Assembly (NCBI RefSeq): GCF_016908495.1
Contig: NZ_JAFBDZ010000001.1
Coordinates: 1,426,001 to 1,490,000, forward strand
DNA: 64,000 nucleotides
DNA from: Rossellomorea pakistanensis
GTDB lineage: Bacteria; Bacillota; Bacilli; Bacillales; Bacillaceae_B
Reading direction: 5' to 3'
Part shown: positions 15,116-24,578 of the stretch, one piece after another
Numbering within the stretch: position 1 is the stretch's first letter
Layout of the letters: every line of letters begins with the position of its first letter
Translations under genes and position numbers: made by a program
The notes under the pieces: model-generated
What the model was told of the DNA's origin: nothing
What the model saw: the letters and a program-made list of their open reading frames with translations, nothing else
The model's database searches: none

Positions 15116-17749
15116 TTACTTTGCATCGTACCATGTAGGACCATAGGAGAAATCAACTTTTAAAGGAACATCTAATGATAATGCATTCTCCATCACTTTC
15201 GGAACCAATTTCTTCAAAGTTTCAATTTCATCTTTAGGAGCTTCAAAGATCAACTCATCATGGACCTGTAATAGCAGCTTTGCTTGAATACCTTCTTTTA
15301 CAAGTTCTTCGGCCATATCAATCATCGCTTTTTTAATGATATCAGCTGCACTTCCCTGTATTGGTGTATTCATTGCCGTTCTTTCAGCAAAGCTTCTAAT
15401 ATTAAAATTTCGACTCGTTATTTCAGGAATATACCTTCTTCTTTGAAGGAGTGTGGTAACATATCCCTTTTGTTTAGCTTCTTGAACAATTTCCTCCATA
15501 TATTCCTTTACACCTGGATAACTATCAAAATAACGATTAATAAATTCACCCGCTTCTTTTCTAGTGATTCCTAAATTTTGCGAAAGACCATAATCACTAA
15601 TCCCGTAAACAATTCCAAAGTTAACCGCTTTGGCTTGCCTTCTCATATTAGAGGTAACGTCTTTTTCTTCTACATGAAAGACATCCATAGCCGTTTTTGT
15701 ATGAATATCAAGATTTTCTTTAAATGCGTGTAATAGCTTCTCATCTTTTGCAATATGAGCGAGTACGCGTAGTTCAATTTGAGAGTAATCGGCTGCAAAA
15801 ATAACCCAATCTTCTTTGGAAGGGACAAAAGCCTGCCTAATTTTTCTTCCTTCCTCTAATCGAATTGGAATATTTTGTAGGTTAGGATCGATCGAACTTA
15901 ATCTACCTGTTTGTGTTAAAGCTTGGTTAAACCGTGTATGAACCTTGTTTGAATCCTTATGAATTACCTTTAGTAATCCTTCAATATACGTAGATTGCAG
16001 TTTACCAAGTTGGCGGTAATGAAGGATATATTCAATAATCTCATGCTTCGACTGAAGTTTTTCTAGAACATCTGCAGACGTGGAATACCCCGTTTTGGTT
16101 TTTTTCACAACAGGCAACTCTAATTTTTCAAAAAGAATGACTCCAAGCTGCTTGGGAGAGTTAATATTAAAGTTCTCCCCTGCAAGCTTATAGATCTTCT
16201 TCTCTATTTCCTCAAGCCTTGAAGCAATTTCTTCTTTCATTCCTTTCAATCTCTTAATATCGACTTTGACACCTGTAAATTCCATTTCAGCCAATATTAG
16301 TGCTAAGGGGAGCTCTAACTCTGAGAAAAGTTCATGTTGATTATTTTCTTTCAAGTCCTCGATACAGCTTTTCTCAAGCTCGCTTATGGTTAGAGCTTTT
16401 CTGGAAAGGTACTCTGCAACCATAGCAGTCTCTGGTATTTTTCGTTTTGCACCTTTCCCATAGAAAGCTTCATCTGATTGTATAACGGAAGCTCCGTGTC
16501 GTTTAGCAATGGAAGCAAAGTCGTCGGCTGATTCAGATGGATTTAATATATAGGACGCAATTAGTAAATCAAATTCAATACCTTTCAGGTCTAATCCAAG
16601 CCTTCTCAACGTGACAATGCAACGTTTTGCATCATACACTGATTTTCGTTGATTTTCATCTTTAGCCCATTCAGCAAATATTGGTGAATTTTGAGCAACC
16701 TCTGGTGAAAAGAAGAATGTTCCCTTCTCATTATGTAAACCAAATCCAATGATCTCGCCAACATGGTAATTCTCCTCAAATACTTCCACATATAAGGTAT
16801 TCTCTGTAGCAAGATGTTCCTCTGTAATTTCATTAATAATGTCAAATTTGATCTCTTGAAGGTTCTTTTCTACTTCACTTTCAGGATTCTCTCCCATTTT
16901 CTCTAATAAGGAGTTGAAACCTAGCTCTCGGAAAATTTCTCTTAGCTTATCATCTTGCGGTCCATTAAAAGTAAGTTCATCTAAAGATATTTCGACAGGA
17001 GCTTCTCGTAAAATCGTAGCAAGCTCTTTACTCATGAAAGCTTGGTCTTTATTCTCCTCTAGCTTTTCTTTTAATTTCTTTCCACTTACTTCGTCAAGGG
17101 ACTCCATTAATTTCTCTATCGTTTCAAATTGTTTTAATAACTTAATAGCAGTCTTTTCACCAACACCTGGTACTCCTGGAATATTATCAGAGCTGTCCCC
17201 CATTAGCCCTTTCATATCAATAATTTGCTCAGGTGTAATCTCCCATTTTTCCATAACATGCTCAGGCGTATATTCCTCAATGTCCGTAATACCTTTTCTT
17301 GTAATATTCACTGTTGTTGTTTTGCTGCTTAGCTGTGTTAAATCCTTATCACCAGAAACAACCGTCACTTCATACCCATCTTTCTCAGCTTGAAGAGAGA
17401 GGGTTCCAATAATATCATCTGCTTCATAGTTTTCAAGCTCATATCGTGGAATACTATAGGCATCTAATAGCTCTCGGATATAAGGAAATTGTTCGGAGAG
17501 CTCTGGTGGTGTTTTCTGTCTGCCACCCTTGTACTCACCATAGGTTTTATGACGAAAAGTTGTTTTACCAGCATCAAAGGCAACTAAAATATGTGTAGGC
17601 TTCTCATCTTGAAGCATTTTCTGCAGCATTGTTGTAAAACCATAAACTGCGTTTGTATGTATCCCCTTTTCATTGTTCAATAGGGGTAATGCAAAAAAAG
17701 CACGGTAAGCAATACTATTTCCATCAATCAACATTAATTTTTTTGACAT
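15116..17749 (-). CDS. polA: DNA polymerase I
   Basis: 877 residues. The 5'-3' exonuclease domain (about 1-290) has LIDGNSIAYRAFFA, VAFDAGKTTFRH and the acidic cluster ENYEADD. A degenerate 3'-5' exonuclease domain follows, as in other Bacillus Pol I, without the usual DxE pair. The polymerase domain has motif A DYSQIELRVLAH, motif B RRQAKAVNFGIVYG and motif C LLQVHDELIFEAP. It fills repair gaps and removes RNA primers. First gene of polA-mutM-ytaF-coaE. Confidence 0.98.
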   Translation of the reverse strand: MSKKLMLIDGNSIAYRAFFALPLLNNEKGIHTNAVYGFTTMLQKMLQDEKPTHILVAFDAGKTTFRHKTYGEYKGGRQKTPPELSEQFPYIRELLDAYSIPRYELENYEADDIIGTLSLQAEKDGYEVTVVSGDKDLTQLSSKTTTVNITRKGITDIEEYTPEHVMEKWEITPEQIIDMKGLMGDSSDNIPGVPGVGEKTAIKLLKQFETIEKLMESLDEVSGKKLKEKLEENKDQAFMSKELATILREAPVEISLDELTFNGPQDDKLREIFRELGFNSLLEKMGENPESEVEKNLQEIKFDIINEITEEHLATENTLYVEVFEENYHVGEIIGFGLHNEKGTFFFSPEVAQNSPIFAEWAKDENQRKSVYDAKRCIVTLRRLGLDLKGIEFDLLIASYILNPSESADDFASIAKRHGASVIQSDEAFYGKGAKRKIPETAMVAEYLSRKALTISELEKSCIEDLKENNQHELFSELELPLALILAEMEFTGVKVDIKRLKGMKEEIASRLEEIEKKIYKLAGENFNINSPKQLGVILFEKLELPVVKKTKTGYSTSADVLEKLQSKHEIIEYILHYRQLGKLQSTYIEGLLKVIHKDSNKVHTRFNQALTQTGRLSSIDPNLQNIPIRLEEGRKIRQAFVPSKEDWVIFAADYSQIELRVLAHIAKDEKLLHAFKENLDIHTKTAMDVFHVEEKDVTSNMRRQAKAVNFGIVYGISDYGLSQNLGITRKEAGEFINRYFDSYPGVKEYMEEIVQEAKQKGYVTTLLQRRRYIPEITSRNFNIRSFAERTAMNTPIQGSAADIIKKAMIDMAEELVKEGIQAKLLLQVHDELIFEAPKDEIETLKKLVPKVMENALSLDVPLKVDFSYGPTWYDAK

Positions 17750-18036
17750 CTTGTATCCTCCTTTAATGAGGGTTTATTAATTCTATTTTATCATGGACTG
17801 TAGAGAAAAGAAAAAACAGGGATTACCTAAAAAGCAGATACTCCCTGTCCCTCCCTTCATTCTATCATTCCAATAAGCAATTACTGTTTATCCTTGAAAA
17901 GCTTGCTAGTATAAGTTGGTTATCATAAAAAGTGCTGTTCCATTTAACCATTACATTGCTACCATCCAAAATGATAGGATACATGACTAGATAGGTTATA
18001 AGCTGTACCGATCAAAATATCAGCAATACCTTTTTT

Positions 18037-18240
18037 GGCTTTTTTCGTAATGATTGTTGTTATTTAACCCGCAGCCTGAATACACTTCGGTTTCCGCTGG
18101 TGACTCATGAGCCTCCTCGCGAAGCTGCGAGGTTTCACTTTGGCCACTGTTCCCGCAGGAGTCTACGTGTAGTCAGGCTGCTCAATGCTTCTAAAATATT
18201 TCAGATTTATCTCAGGTAACAACAAACCTTTTAAAAACAG
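18037..18240. repeat. MITE-like element, copy A4
   Basis: About 204 bp, from GGCTTTTTTCG to TTTTAAAAACAG. CCTTTTTT occurs at 18029-18036 and again at 18241-18248, although CC of the second copy could also be the element end. The core has long arms, GCAGCCTGAATACAC and GTGTAGTCAGGCTGC, shared with A7 and A8. The rest of 17750-18390 holds no gene. Confidence 0.65.
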
Positions 18241-18257
18241 CCTTTTTTAAAATAGAA

Positions 18258-18287
18258 AAGGCGAGAACGGGGTCAGTTCTCGCCTTT
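18258..18287 (-). terminator. Terminator of phoPR
   Basis: AAAGGCGAGAAC/GTTCTCGCCTTT perfect hairpin, T-rich on the minus-strand 3' side. Confidence 0.85.
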
Positions 18288-18390
18288 CCATTTGGCTCCT
18301 TGGATGAAGGGGTTTTCACTATGTATAATAACACCTATTTATTAAGGAGAATTGAAATTAATGTAAAGGATGTGTAAACTTATATATCCT

Positions 18391-20166
18391 TTATTGTTCT
18401 ATTTTGGTATTTTTTAAAAGTGTAACAGTGAAGGTTGTCCCTTTATCGACTTTACTTGTAACCTCAATGGTCCCCTTATGAGCCTCAATCAAATGCTTTA
18501 CGATGGCTAATCCAAGGCCAGTCCCCCCTGAGTTTCGGCTTCTAGCCTTATCAACTCGATAAAAACGCTCAAAAATTCGAGGAATTTCTTCAGGTTCAAT
18601 ACCAATTCCGTTATCGGCTACCGTGATGACGATTTTTTCGTTACCCTGAGTCATCTTAACCTCTACTGTTCCCCCATTCGGAGTATAGGATATTGCGTTC
18701 GTAATGAGATTAATAAACACTTGTTTAATGCGATAACTGTCGACTTCGGCAACAGATGAAGAGATTGGTTTAAAAATAATAGAAATCTCTTTTTCTTGGG
18801 CTTTCCCTTCTAATATTGCCACTACTTCTGAAATTATTTGAGAAAGATCAACTGGTTGAAAAGACATTTCAAATCCTTGTTTTTCAATTTTAGATAGTTC
18901 TAATAAATCTTGTATCAAAGATTGTAGTCGATCACTTTCTTTTAAAATAATCGTTAAAAATGATTCCAAAGCCTTTTGATCATGCATCGCTCCATCAAGA
19001 AGTGTTTCACTGAAACCCTTTATCGAGGTTATAGGGGTTTTTAATTCATGCGAAACATTAGCAACAAAATCTTTTCTCATTTGCTCAAGTTTCTTTAGCT
19101 CAGTAATATCATGAAATACGATTAGAATCCCATTCCATCTATCATTTGTCCCTATAATGGGTGCACCATATACTTCAAAATGTCTACGTTCAATCTTTAA
19201 TGGAAGTAAAAGTTGCTTCCTGATTTTCTGTTCAGTCATAAAGATTTCTTCTACTAATTTATTGACTTCTGAATTCAGGATTACTTCGTGATATCTTTTG
19301 TTAAGGAACTCAGCTGGATTGATTTCAAAAAATTCCTTGTAGGCGCGATTAATGAGAACGACATATCCTCTATGATCTATTAACAATAAGGCACTTCCCA
19401 TATTTTCAATGAGCGTCGATAATCGGTCCTGCTGCATTTCTTGAGCAGAAATCATTTCCTGTAAATTCCTTGCGAGAATATTAATCGAAGTACTTAGATT
19501 ACTCGTTTCATCTAAGTGATCCTCGTAGGTTCGTGCCCGATAATTTCCCTTTGCTAACTCAATGGCCACTTTTGTAGCTGAGTCAATAGGTTTAGTGTAT
19601 TGACTTGTAATCCGAATTCCAAGCAGGATAATGACGATTAGCGAAATGCCTAAGGACACGGAAAGAACAATCCAAATTTGACGATACTCTTGCTGAAGTG
19701 CGTCTATTTTCGTACTAACGATTAATAGCCCATCTATCTTTTCTCCATTTGAATAAAGCGGCTGCCAATAAAATCTTATTTCTTGACCCTCTGCTGTTAA
19801 TTGAGACTGTCTTTTCGATTGATCCCAATCTGAAGCAATTTTCTTTATTTTTTCTTCTTGTTTTCTGTTATTTGCACTTTTGAGGGCCCCGCTATCCTTT
19901 ATGATACTCCCGTTATGATCAGTCACTGTTAGGCGAACTTCAAGAAGACGGCTATTTTCCTTAATGAAAGATTCACTAATGTTATGAATTCCACCAACTT
20001 CCTCCATTTGATTAGCAAGCACCTTTGCTTCCTTTACAATTCGAGTATTAAAGGTATTCAAATAATAGCTTTTAAATATTTGCCCTAATAATAAACCTAA
20101 CCCAATTAATACAACGATGATTAAGGTAATCAGAGCAAACAAAAGTTTACTACGAAATCTGGTCAT
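18391..20166 (-). CDS. phoR: Phosphate sensor histidine kinase PhoR
   Basis: 591 residues. Two membrane segments (about 9-30 and 164-184) bracket an extracytoplasmic sensor region. HAMP (about 185-240), PAS (about 248-355), a HisKA domain with the phospho-accepting H373 in VSHELKTPITSIKGF, and an HATPase domain with N, G1 (ADNGIGIEPEE) and G2 (GGTGLGLAIVKH) boxes follow. It phosphorylates PhoP under phosphate limitation. ATG at 20166 overlaps the phoP stop by 4 nt, so the two are translationally coupled. Confidence 0.95.
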   Translation of the reverse strand: MTRFRSKLLFALITLIIVVLIGLGLLLGQIFKSYYLNTFNTRIVKEAKVLANQMEEVGGIHNISESFIKENSRLLEVRLTVTDHNGSIIKDSGALKSANNRKQEEKIKKIASDWDQSKRQSQLTAEGQEIRFYWQPLYSNGEKIDGLLIVSTKIDALQQEYRQIWIVLSVSLGISLIVIILLGIRITSQYTKPIDSATKVAIELAKGNYRARTYEDHLDETSNLSTSINILARNLQEMISAQEMQQDRLSTLIENMGSALLLIDHRGYVVLINRAYKEFFEINPAEFLNKRYHEVILNSEVNKLVEEIFMTEQKIRKQLLLPLKIERRHFEVYGAPIIGTNDRWNGILIVFHDITELKKLEQMRKDFVANVSHELKTPITSIKGFSETLLDGAMHDQKALESFLTIILKESDRLQSLIQDLLELSKIEKQGFEMSFQPVDLSQIISEVVAILEGKAQEKEISIIFKPISSSVAEVDSYRIKQVFINLITNAISYTPNGGTVEVKMTQGNEKIVITVADNGIGIEPEEIPRIFERFYRVDKARSRNSGGTGLGLAIVKHLIEAHKGTIEVTSKVDKGTTFTVTLLKNTKIEQ

Positions 20167-20882
20167 GAGAGCTTAGGCTCCTCCAACTTATAACCCAGTC
20201 CACGAATCGTTTTGATATATGTAGGCTTCTTTGTATTTGATTCAATTTTTTCTCGTAAATGGCTAATATGAACATCTACGATTCTTGTATCGCCTGCAAA
20301 ATCATAATTCCAAACAGCACTTAGTAATTGATCTCTAGTTAATACTCTTCCTTTATTTTCTGTTAAGAAAAGAAGAAGTTCAAATTCTTTTGGTGTTAAT
20401 TCTAGTTGTTTTCCTTGAAAATATGCCTCATAATGTTCAGGATAAACTTTTAATTCACCCACCTGAAGGTAATCTTTCTGTTCTCTTATTAATTGATTAG
20501 TCGATTCAATTACCGCCTGGCTTCTTCTTAAAATGGCTTTAACTCGAGCCACTACCTCTCTCGGACTAAATGGTTTAGTCATGTAGTCATCTGCACCAAG
20601 TTCTAAACCGAGAACTTTATCAAATTCGTCGTCCTTGGCAGTTAACATTAAGATTGGAGTCATTAATTTCTGTTGACGTAATTGTTTACAAACCTCAATC
20701 CCATCCATTTTTGGTAACATAAGATCTAAAATAATGAGATCAGGTGATTGTTCCATTGCCTTATCTCTTCCTTCTTCACCATCATTCGCTGTTAGGACCG
20801 TGTATCCAGATTGCTCCAAATTGTACTGGATTAATGTCACGATTGATTGCTCATCATCAACTACTAGAATTTTTTTACTCAT
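20163..20882 (-). CDS. phoP: Phosphate response regulator PhoP
   Basis: 239 residues. Receiver domain with phospho-acceptor D53 (LDLMLPKMDG) and the switch residues TAKDDEFDKV; OmpR-type winged helix with ELTPKEFELLLFL and RIVDVHISHLREKIE. It controls the Pho regulon with PhoR. ATG at 20882 gives MSKKILVVDDEQ like the B. subtilis protein, with GGAGG 11 nt upstream. An ATG at 20900 would overlap that site and is not used. No obvious PhoP box was checked in the upstream gap. Confidence 0.96.
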   Translation of the reverse strand: MSKKILVVDDEQSIVTLIQYNLEQSGYTVLTANDGEEGRDKAMEQSPDLIILDLMLPKMDGIEVCKQLRQQKLMTPILMLTAKDDEFDKVLGLELGADDYMTKPFSPREVVARVKAILRRSQAVIESTNQLIREQKDYLQVGELKVYPEHYEAYFQGKQLELTPKEFELLLFLTENKGRVLTRDQLLSAVWNYDFAGDTRIVDVHISHLREKIESNTKKPTYIKTIRGLGYKLEEPKLS

Positions 20883-21050
20883 AGACGTTAGTGCCTCCAT
20901 GTTCCAAATAAATTAAAAACCCCTGCATCCAGCCAATATTTAATTGTTATCCTTATTATAATACAAACTCATGGTAGATTCCTATACCGCTTAAGGAATC
21001 GTAGCTAATCATATAAGAATAGAATAGCAATAAATAACGAATGATGACAA

Positions 21051-21089
21051 AAAGAAGACTGATACAACTTGCATGTATCAGTCTTCTTT
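21051..21089 (-). terminator. Terminator after MaoC-like gene
   Basis: AAAGAAGACTGATACA pairs perfectly with TGTATCAGTCTTCTTT. Confidence 0.8.
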
Positions 21090-21115
21090 GATATAAATCA
21101 TCATAATCTTTTCGA

Positions 21116-21592
21116 TTAAAAGTTTTCTAAGGTATGACCGTTCATTTTTTCTAATTTATGTGGTGGGCAAACCTCAATCGTCCCTTTAATTACGGTCTCA
21201 TCTTCTTCATTAGTAGCTTGAACCTCAATCGTCACCACATGTGACTTAGGATGGACATCACTCACTTCAAATAAAAATTGAATAGTGGCGTAATGATAAA
21301 CAGGTTTTGGAAATTCAATTGTTTGTTTAAGAACTTGCGATCCAGGGCCAGGTAAATATTTTGAAATGGCCGATGTAATGATTCCTGTTAGCATAGCAGA
21401 AGGAACAATAGGCTTTTTAAATGGAGTTTGTGAAGCATAATCATGTTGAATATATAGTGGGTTAGAATCATTTGTTAACCCTAAATATAGAAGCAAATCC
21501 TTGTCTTCTATTTTTTCAGTCAATGTTAATTTTTCACCAACAGTCATTTCTTCAATTTTTCTACCTAGCTTTCTTTTTTTTCCAAGTAGCAT
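21116..21592 (-). CDS. MaoC-like hot-dog hydratase domain protein
   Basis: 158 residues. After a short basic N-terminus the protein has the (R)-hydratase-like pattern LGLTNDSNPLYIQHDYA and then FKKPIVPSAMLTGIITSAI, with the Asp where the catalytic Asp is expected. The usual catalytic His of the hydratase motif is replaced (NPLY in place of NPLH/NPIH), so activity as an enoyl-CoA hydratase is uncertain. ATG at 21592 follows GGAGGTG. A perfect cre core lies 18 nt upstream, suggesting carbon-catabolite repression and a role in acyl-CoA use. It stands alone between phoP and mdh. Confidence 0.75.
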   Translation of the reverse strand: MLLGKKRKLGRKIEEMTVGEKLTLTEKIEDKDLLLYLGLTNDSNPLYIQHDYASQTPFKKPIVPSAMLTGIITSAISKYLPGPGSQVLKQTIEFPKPVYHYATIQFLFEVSDVHPKSHVVTIEVQATNEEDETVIKGTIEVCPPHKLEKMNGHTLENF

Positions 21593-21610
21593 GTTGTCAG
21601 CACCTCCAAG

Positions 21611-21624
21611 TGTAACCGTTTACA
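21611..21624. promoter_or_regulatory. cre site (CcpA) at the MaoC-like gene
   Basis: TGTAACCGTTTACA fits the cre core TGNAANCGNWNNCA at all 14 positions. It sits between the likely promoter and the ribosome binding site, a position typical of repression. Confidence 0.7.
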
Positions 21625-21822
21625 ATTTGAATAAAAAGAAAAATCTTTATTATCTGTATATTTTTATCATACCACTTTTATTCTCTCCATACAAACGATA
21701 ATATACTAGAGTTAAGTAAAATTTTTTTTATTGGCAGATTCTGCCCTCCTGGCATAACGCAATCATAACTATAAAAACTACTTTTCATTTTCGTATATAA
21801 ATAAACCTGCACCGTTTTCTTT

Positions 21823-21940
21823 AGACTGCTTTCATAAACTTTGTTGCTATTTTTCAATTGATTGCAGCGAAAGGGTACTCGCTCCAATCAACTTCTTTAT
21901 TGATGGTTTGCTTTCACAAAATCTATTTATGAAACAACTA
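21823..21940. repeat. Diverged MITE-like element, copy A5
   Basis: AGACTGCTTTCATAAA on the left is matched by TTTATGAAACAACT on the right, with the family string TTTGTTGCTATTTT inside. No target duplication is visible. Otherwise 21625-22010 holds nothing recognisable. Confidence 0.5.
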
Positions 21941-22010
21941 TCTATTAGAAAAGAGCCCCCTTTCTTAAAAAAATTACAACGCTTTTTTCTTAATAATAAA
22001 GCTAAATAGA

Positions 22011-22035
22011 GGATGCCCCTAAATTAGGGGCATCC
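22011..22035 (-). terminator. Terminator of citZ-icd-mdh
   Basis: GGATGCCCC/GGGGCATCC hairpin just downstream of mdh. Confidence 0.75.
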
Positions 22036-22051
22036 TCCACCAAAGTTTCTA

Positions 22052-22990
22052 TTAAGCAAGCACTTCCATAACATTACGCACAGAATCTGCAGATTTTTGA
22101 AGCGCTCCTTGCTCTTCTTCAGTCAATTCTAGTTCGATGATCTTTTCAATACCATTTCCACCTAAGATAGTAGGAACACCTAAGTAGATTCCTTTAAAAC
22201 CGTACTCTCCTTCTAAATAAGCGATAGAGGGAATCACACGACGTTGATCTTTCAGAATAGCTTCAACCATTTGAACAAGTGAAGCAGCAGGTGCATAATA
22301 AGCACTGCCGTTTCCTAGTAAACCAACAATTTCTCCTCCGCCTTTACGAGTACGTTCAACAATCGCCTCTAAGCGATCTTGAGGAATTAATTTTTCTAAT
22401 GGAATACCGCCAGCATAAGAATAGCGAACAAGTGGCACCATGTCATCCCCGTGTCCACCTAAAACAAATCCTGAAATATCCTTTACTGATAGGTTTAATT
22501 CTTGTGCAACAAATGTACAGAAACGAGCTGTATCAAGAACTCCAGATTGACCGATTACTCGGTTTTTCGGGAAACCTGACTCTTTGAAGACTGTATATGT
22601 CATGGCATCTACAGGATTTGTTAACACAATGATATAGGATTCTGGAGAATATTTCACAATTTCTTGGGTAACAGACTTCATGATCTTTTGATTTGTTTGA
22701 ACAAGATCATCACGGCTCATACCTGGCTTACGCGCTATACCCGCTGTAATGACAACAATATCGGAATCTTTTGTATCTTCATAGTTAGAAGTACCGATGA
22801 TATTTGCATCAAAACCTTGTACTGGGCTTGCTTCAAGCATATCAAGGGCTTTACCTTTTGTTGGATCTTCCATTTGAGGGATGTCTACTAATACCACATC
22901 TCCTAATTCTTTTTGAGCCAACATTAATGCAGTCGTAGCACCAGTGAAACCTCCACCAATAACAGATACTTTATTACGTTTAATTGCCAT
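22052..22990 (-). CDS. mdh: Malate dehydrogenase
   Basis: 312 residues of the LDH-like MDH family. NAD-binding start [18 protein letters not shown], the substrate-binding arginines in [22 protein letters not shown] and the catalytic His in GGHGDDMVP are present. It interconverts malate and oxaloacetate in the TCA cycle. It is the third gene after citZ and icd; an inverted-repeat element lies in the 185-nt gap upstream. Confidence 0.97.
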   Translation of the reverse strand: MAIKRNKVSVIGGGFTGATTALMLAQKELGDVVLVDIPQMEDPTKGKALDMLEASPVQGFDANIIGTSNYEDTKDSDIVVITAGIARKPGMSRDDLVQTNQKIMKSVTQEIVKYSPESYIIVLTNPVDAMTYTVFKESGFPKNRVIGQSGVLDTARFCTFVAQELNLSVKDISGFVLGGHGDDMVPLVRYSYAGGIPLEKLIPQDRLEAIVERTRKGGGEIVGLLGNGSAYYAPAASLVQMVEAILKDQRRVIPSIAYLEGEYGFKGIYLGVPTILGGNGIEKIIELELTEEEQGALQKSADSVRNVMEVLA

Positions 22991-23023
22991 TTGATTTTCC
23001 CCCTTATCATATGTGGAGAGGGC

Positions 23024-23150
23024 TGTCCCTACAGGGATTTGAAACCACCATTTACGTTCATAACGAGAAGTTGAGTAAAAGTGTTACTTCTAGATATTAA
23101 AATGGTGGTTACTGACATCACTGTATTGGGATAGCTCCCTATGAAATACA
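23024..23150. repeat. Inverted-repeat element B3 between icd and mdh
   Basis: Outer ends GGGCTGTCCC and GGGATAGCTCCC, inner arms AACCACCATTT and AAATGGTGGTT (perfect 11 bp). It is related to B1, B2 and B4 by its ends. Its position inside an operon suggests it could act as an attenuator or mRNA processing hairpin. Confidence 0.55.
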
Positions 23151-23175
23151 GTTAAAATCTTCAGCTATTTAAACC

Positions 23176-24450
23176 TTACACTTCCATATTGTCGATTAAA
23201 GCCGTTCCAAATTCAGAACATTTCACTTCTGTTGCACCGTCCATTAAACGAGCAAAGTCATAGGTAACCACTTTAGAAGCAATCGTTTTTTCCATTGACT
23301 TTGTAATAAGCTGCGCTGCTTCTGTCCACCCTAAATGTTCAAGTAATAGAACTCCAGATAGGATAACGGAAGATGGATTTACTTTATCTAAACCTGCATA
23401 TTTAGGAGCAGTACCATGAGTCGCTTCAAAAATCGCATGTCCAGTTTCATAGTTGATATTCGCACCTGGTGCAATACCAATTCCACCAACTTGTGCCGCT
23501 AATGCATCAGAAATATAGTCCCCATTTAAGTTCATTGTTGCAACTACGTCAAACTCAGCTGGACGAGTTAAAATTTGTTGTAAGAATATATCTGCAATCG
23601 AATCTTTCACAATGATTTTCCCAGCTGCTTCTGCATCGGATTGAGCTTGATTTGCTGCGTCTAGACCTTCTTCTTCTTTAATGCGGTCGTATTGAGCCCA
23701 AGTAAATACTTTGTCGCCGAATTCTTTTTCAGCTAGCTCATAACCCCAATTTTTGAATGCGCCTTCTGTAAATTTCATGATGTTACCTTTATGTACTAAA
23801 GTAACAGACTTGCGCCCTTCAGTGATGGCATAGTTAATTGCTGCACGTACAAGGCGGCTTGTTCCTTCTTCAGATACAGGCTTAATTCCAATACCTGAAG
23901 TTTCTGGGAAACGGATTTTATTAACACCCATTTCTTCTTGTAAGAAGCGAACCACTTTTTTCACATCTTCAGAACCTTTAGCATACTCAATTCCAGCATA
24001 AATATCTTCTGTGTTCTCACGGAAAATAACCATATCAGTATCTTCTGGACGCTTTACCGGAGATGGAACTCCTTCAAAGTAACGAACAGGGCGTAAGCAT
24101 GTAAATAGATCTAACTCTTGACGAAGTGCTACGTTTAATGAACGAATACCGCCCCCAACAGGTGTTGTAAGAGGCCCCTTAATCGCAATGAAATACTCAC
24201 GAATGACATCTAGTGTTTCACTTGGCAACCATTCACCTGTTTTGTTAAATGCCTTTTCACCAGCTAGTACTTCTTTCCAAACAAGCTTTCTTTCACCTTT
24301 ATAGGCTTTCTCTACTGCCGCATCTAATACGCGTGATGCCGCTGACCAAATATCCGGACCAGTTCCGTCTCCTTCGATAAATGGAACGATTGGGTTGTTC
24401 GGTACATTAAGTTGACCGTTTTGAACTGAAATTTTTTCGCCTTGTGACAT
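23176..24450 (-). CDS. icd: Isocitrate dehydrogenase (NADP)
   Basis: 424 residues, closely matching B. subtilis Icd (423). The substrate-binding [16 protein letters not shown], the NADP-site region [20 protein letters not shown] and the metal-binding [13 protein letters not shown] are intact. It oxidises isocitrate to 2-oxoglutarate. ATG at 24450 follows GGAGG. Middle gene of citZ-icd-mdh. Confidence 0.97.
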   Translation of the reverse strand: MSQGEKISVQNGQLNVPNNPIVPFIEGDGTGPDIWSAASRVLDAAVEKAYKGERKLVWKEVLAGEKAFNKTGEWLPSETLDVIREYFIAIKGPLTTPVGGGIRSLNVALRQELDLFTCLRPVRYFEGVPSPVKRPEDTDMVIFRENTEDIYAGIEYAKGSEDVKKVVRFLQEEMGVNKIRFPETSGIGIKPVSEEGTSRLVRAAINYAITEGRKSVTLVHKGNIMKFTEGAFKNWGYELAEKEFGDKVFTWAQYDRIKEEEGLDAANQAQSDAEAAGKIIVKDSIADIFLQQILTRPAEFDVVATMNLNGDYISDALAAQVGGIGIAPGANINYETGHAIFEATHGTAPKYAGLDKVNPSSVILSGVLLLEHLGWTEAAQLITKSMEKTIASKVVTYDFARLMDGATEVKCSEFGTALIDNMEV

Positions 24451-24578
24451 TTTGTATGACCTCCATTTTCATTATGAAGAGGTTGACCCAGGGATAAAGA
24501 ATCCATTTCTGAATCAACCCCCTTACTCCATTATTAATTACATCAATAATAAGAGGATTTGTAAATATTAATTATCGT

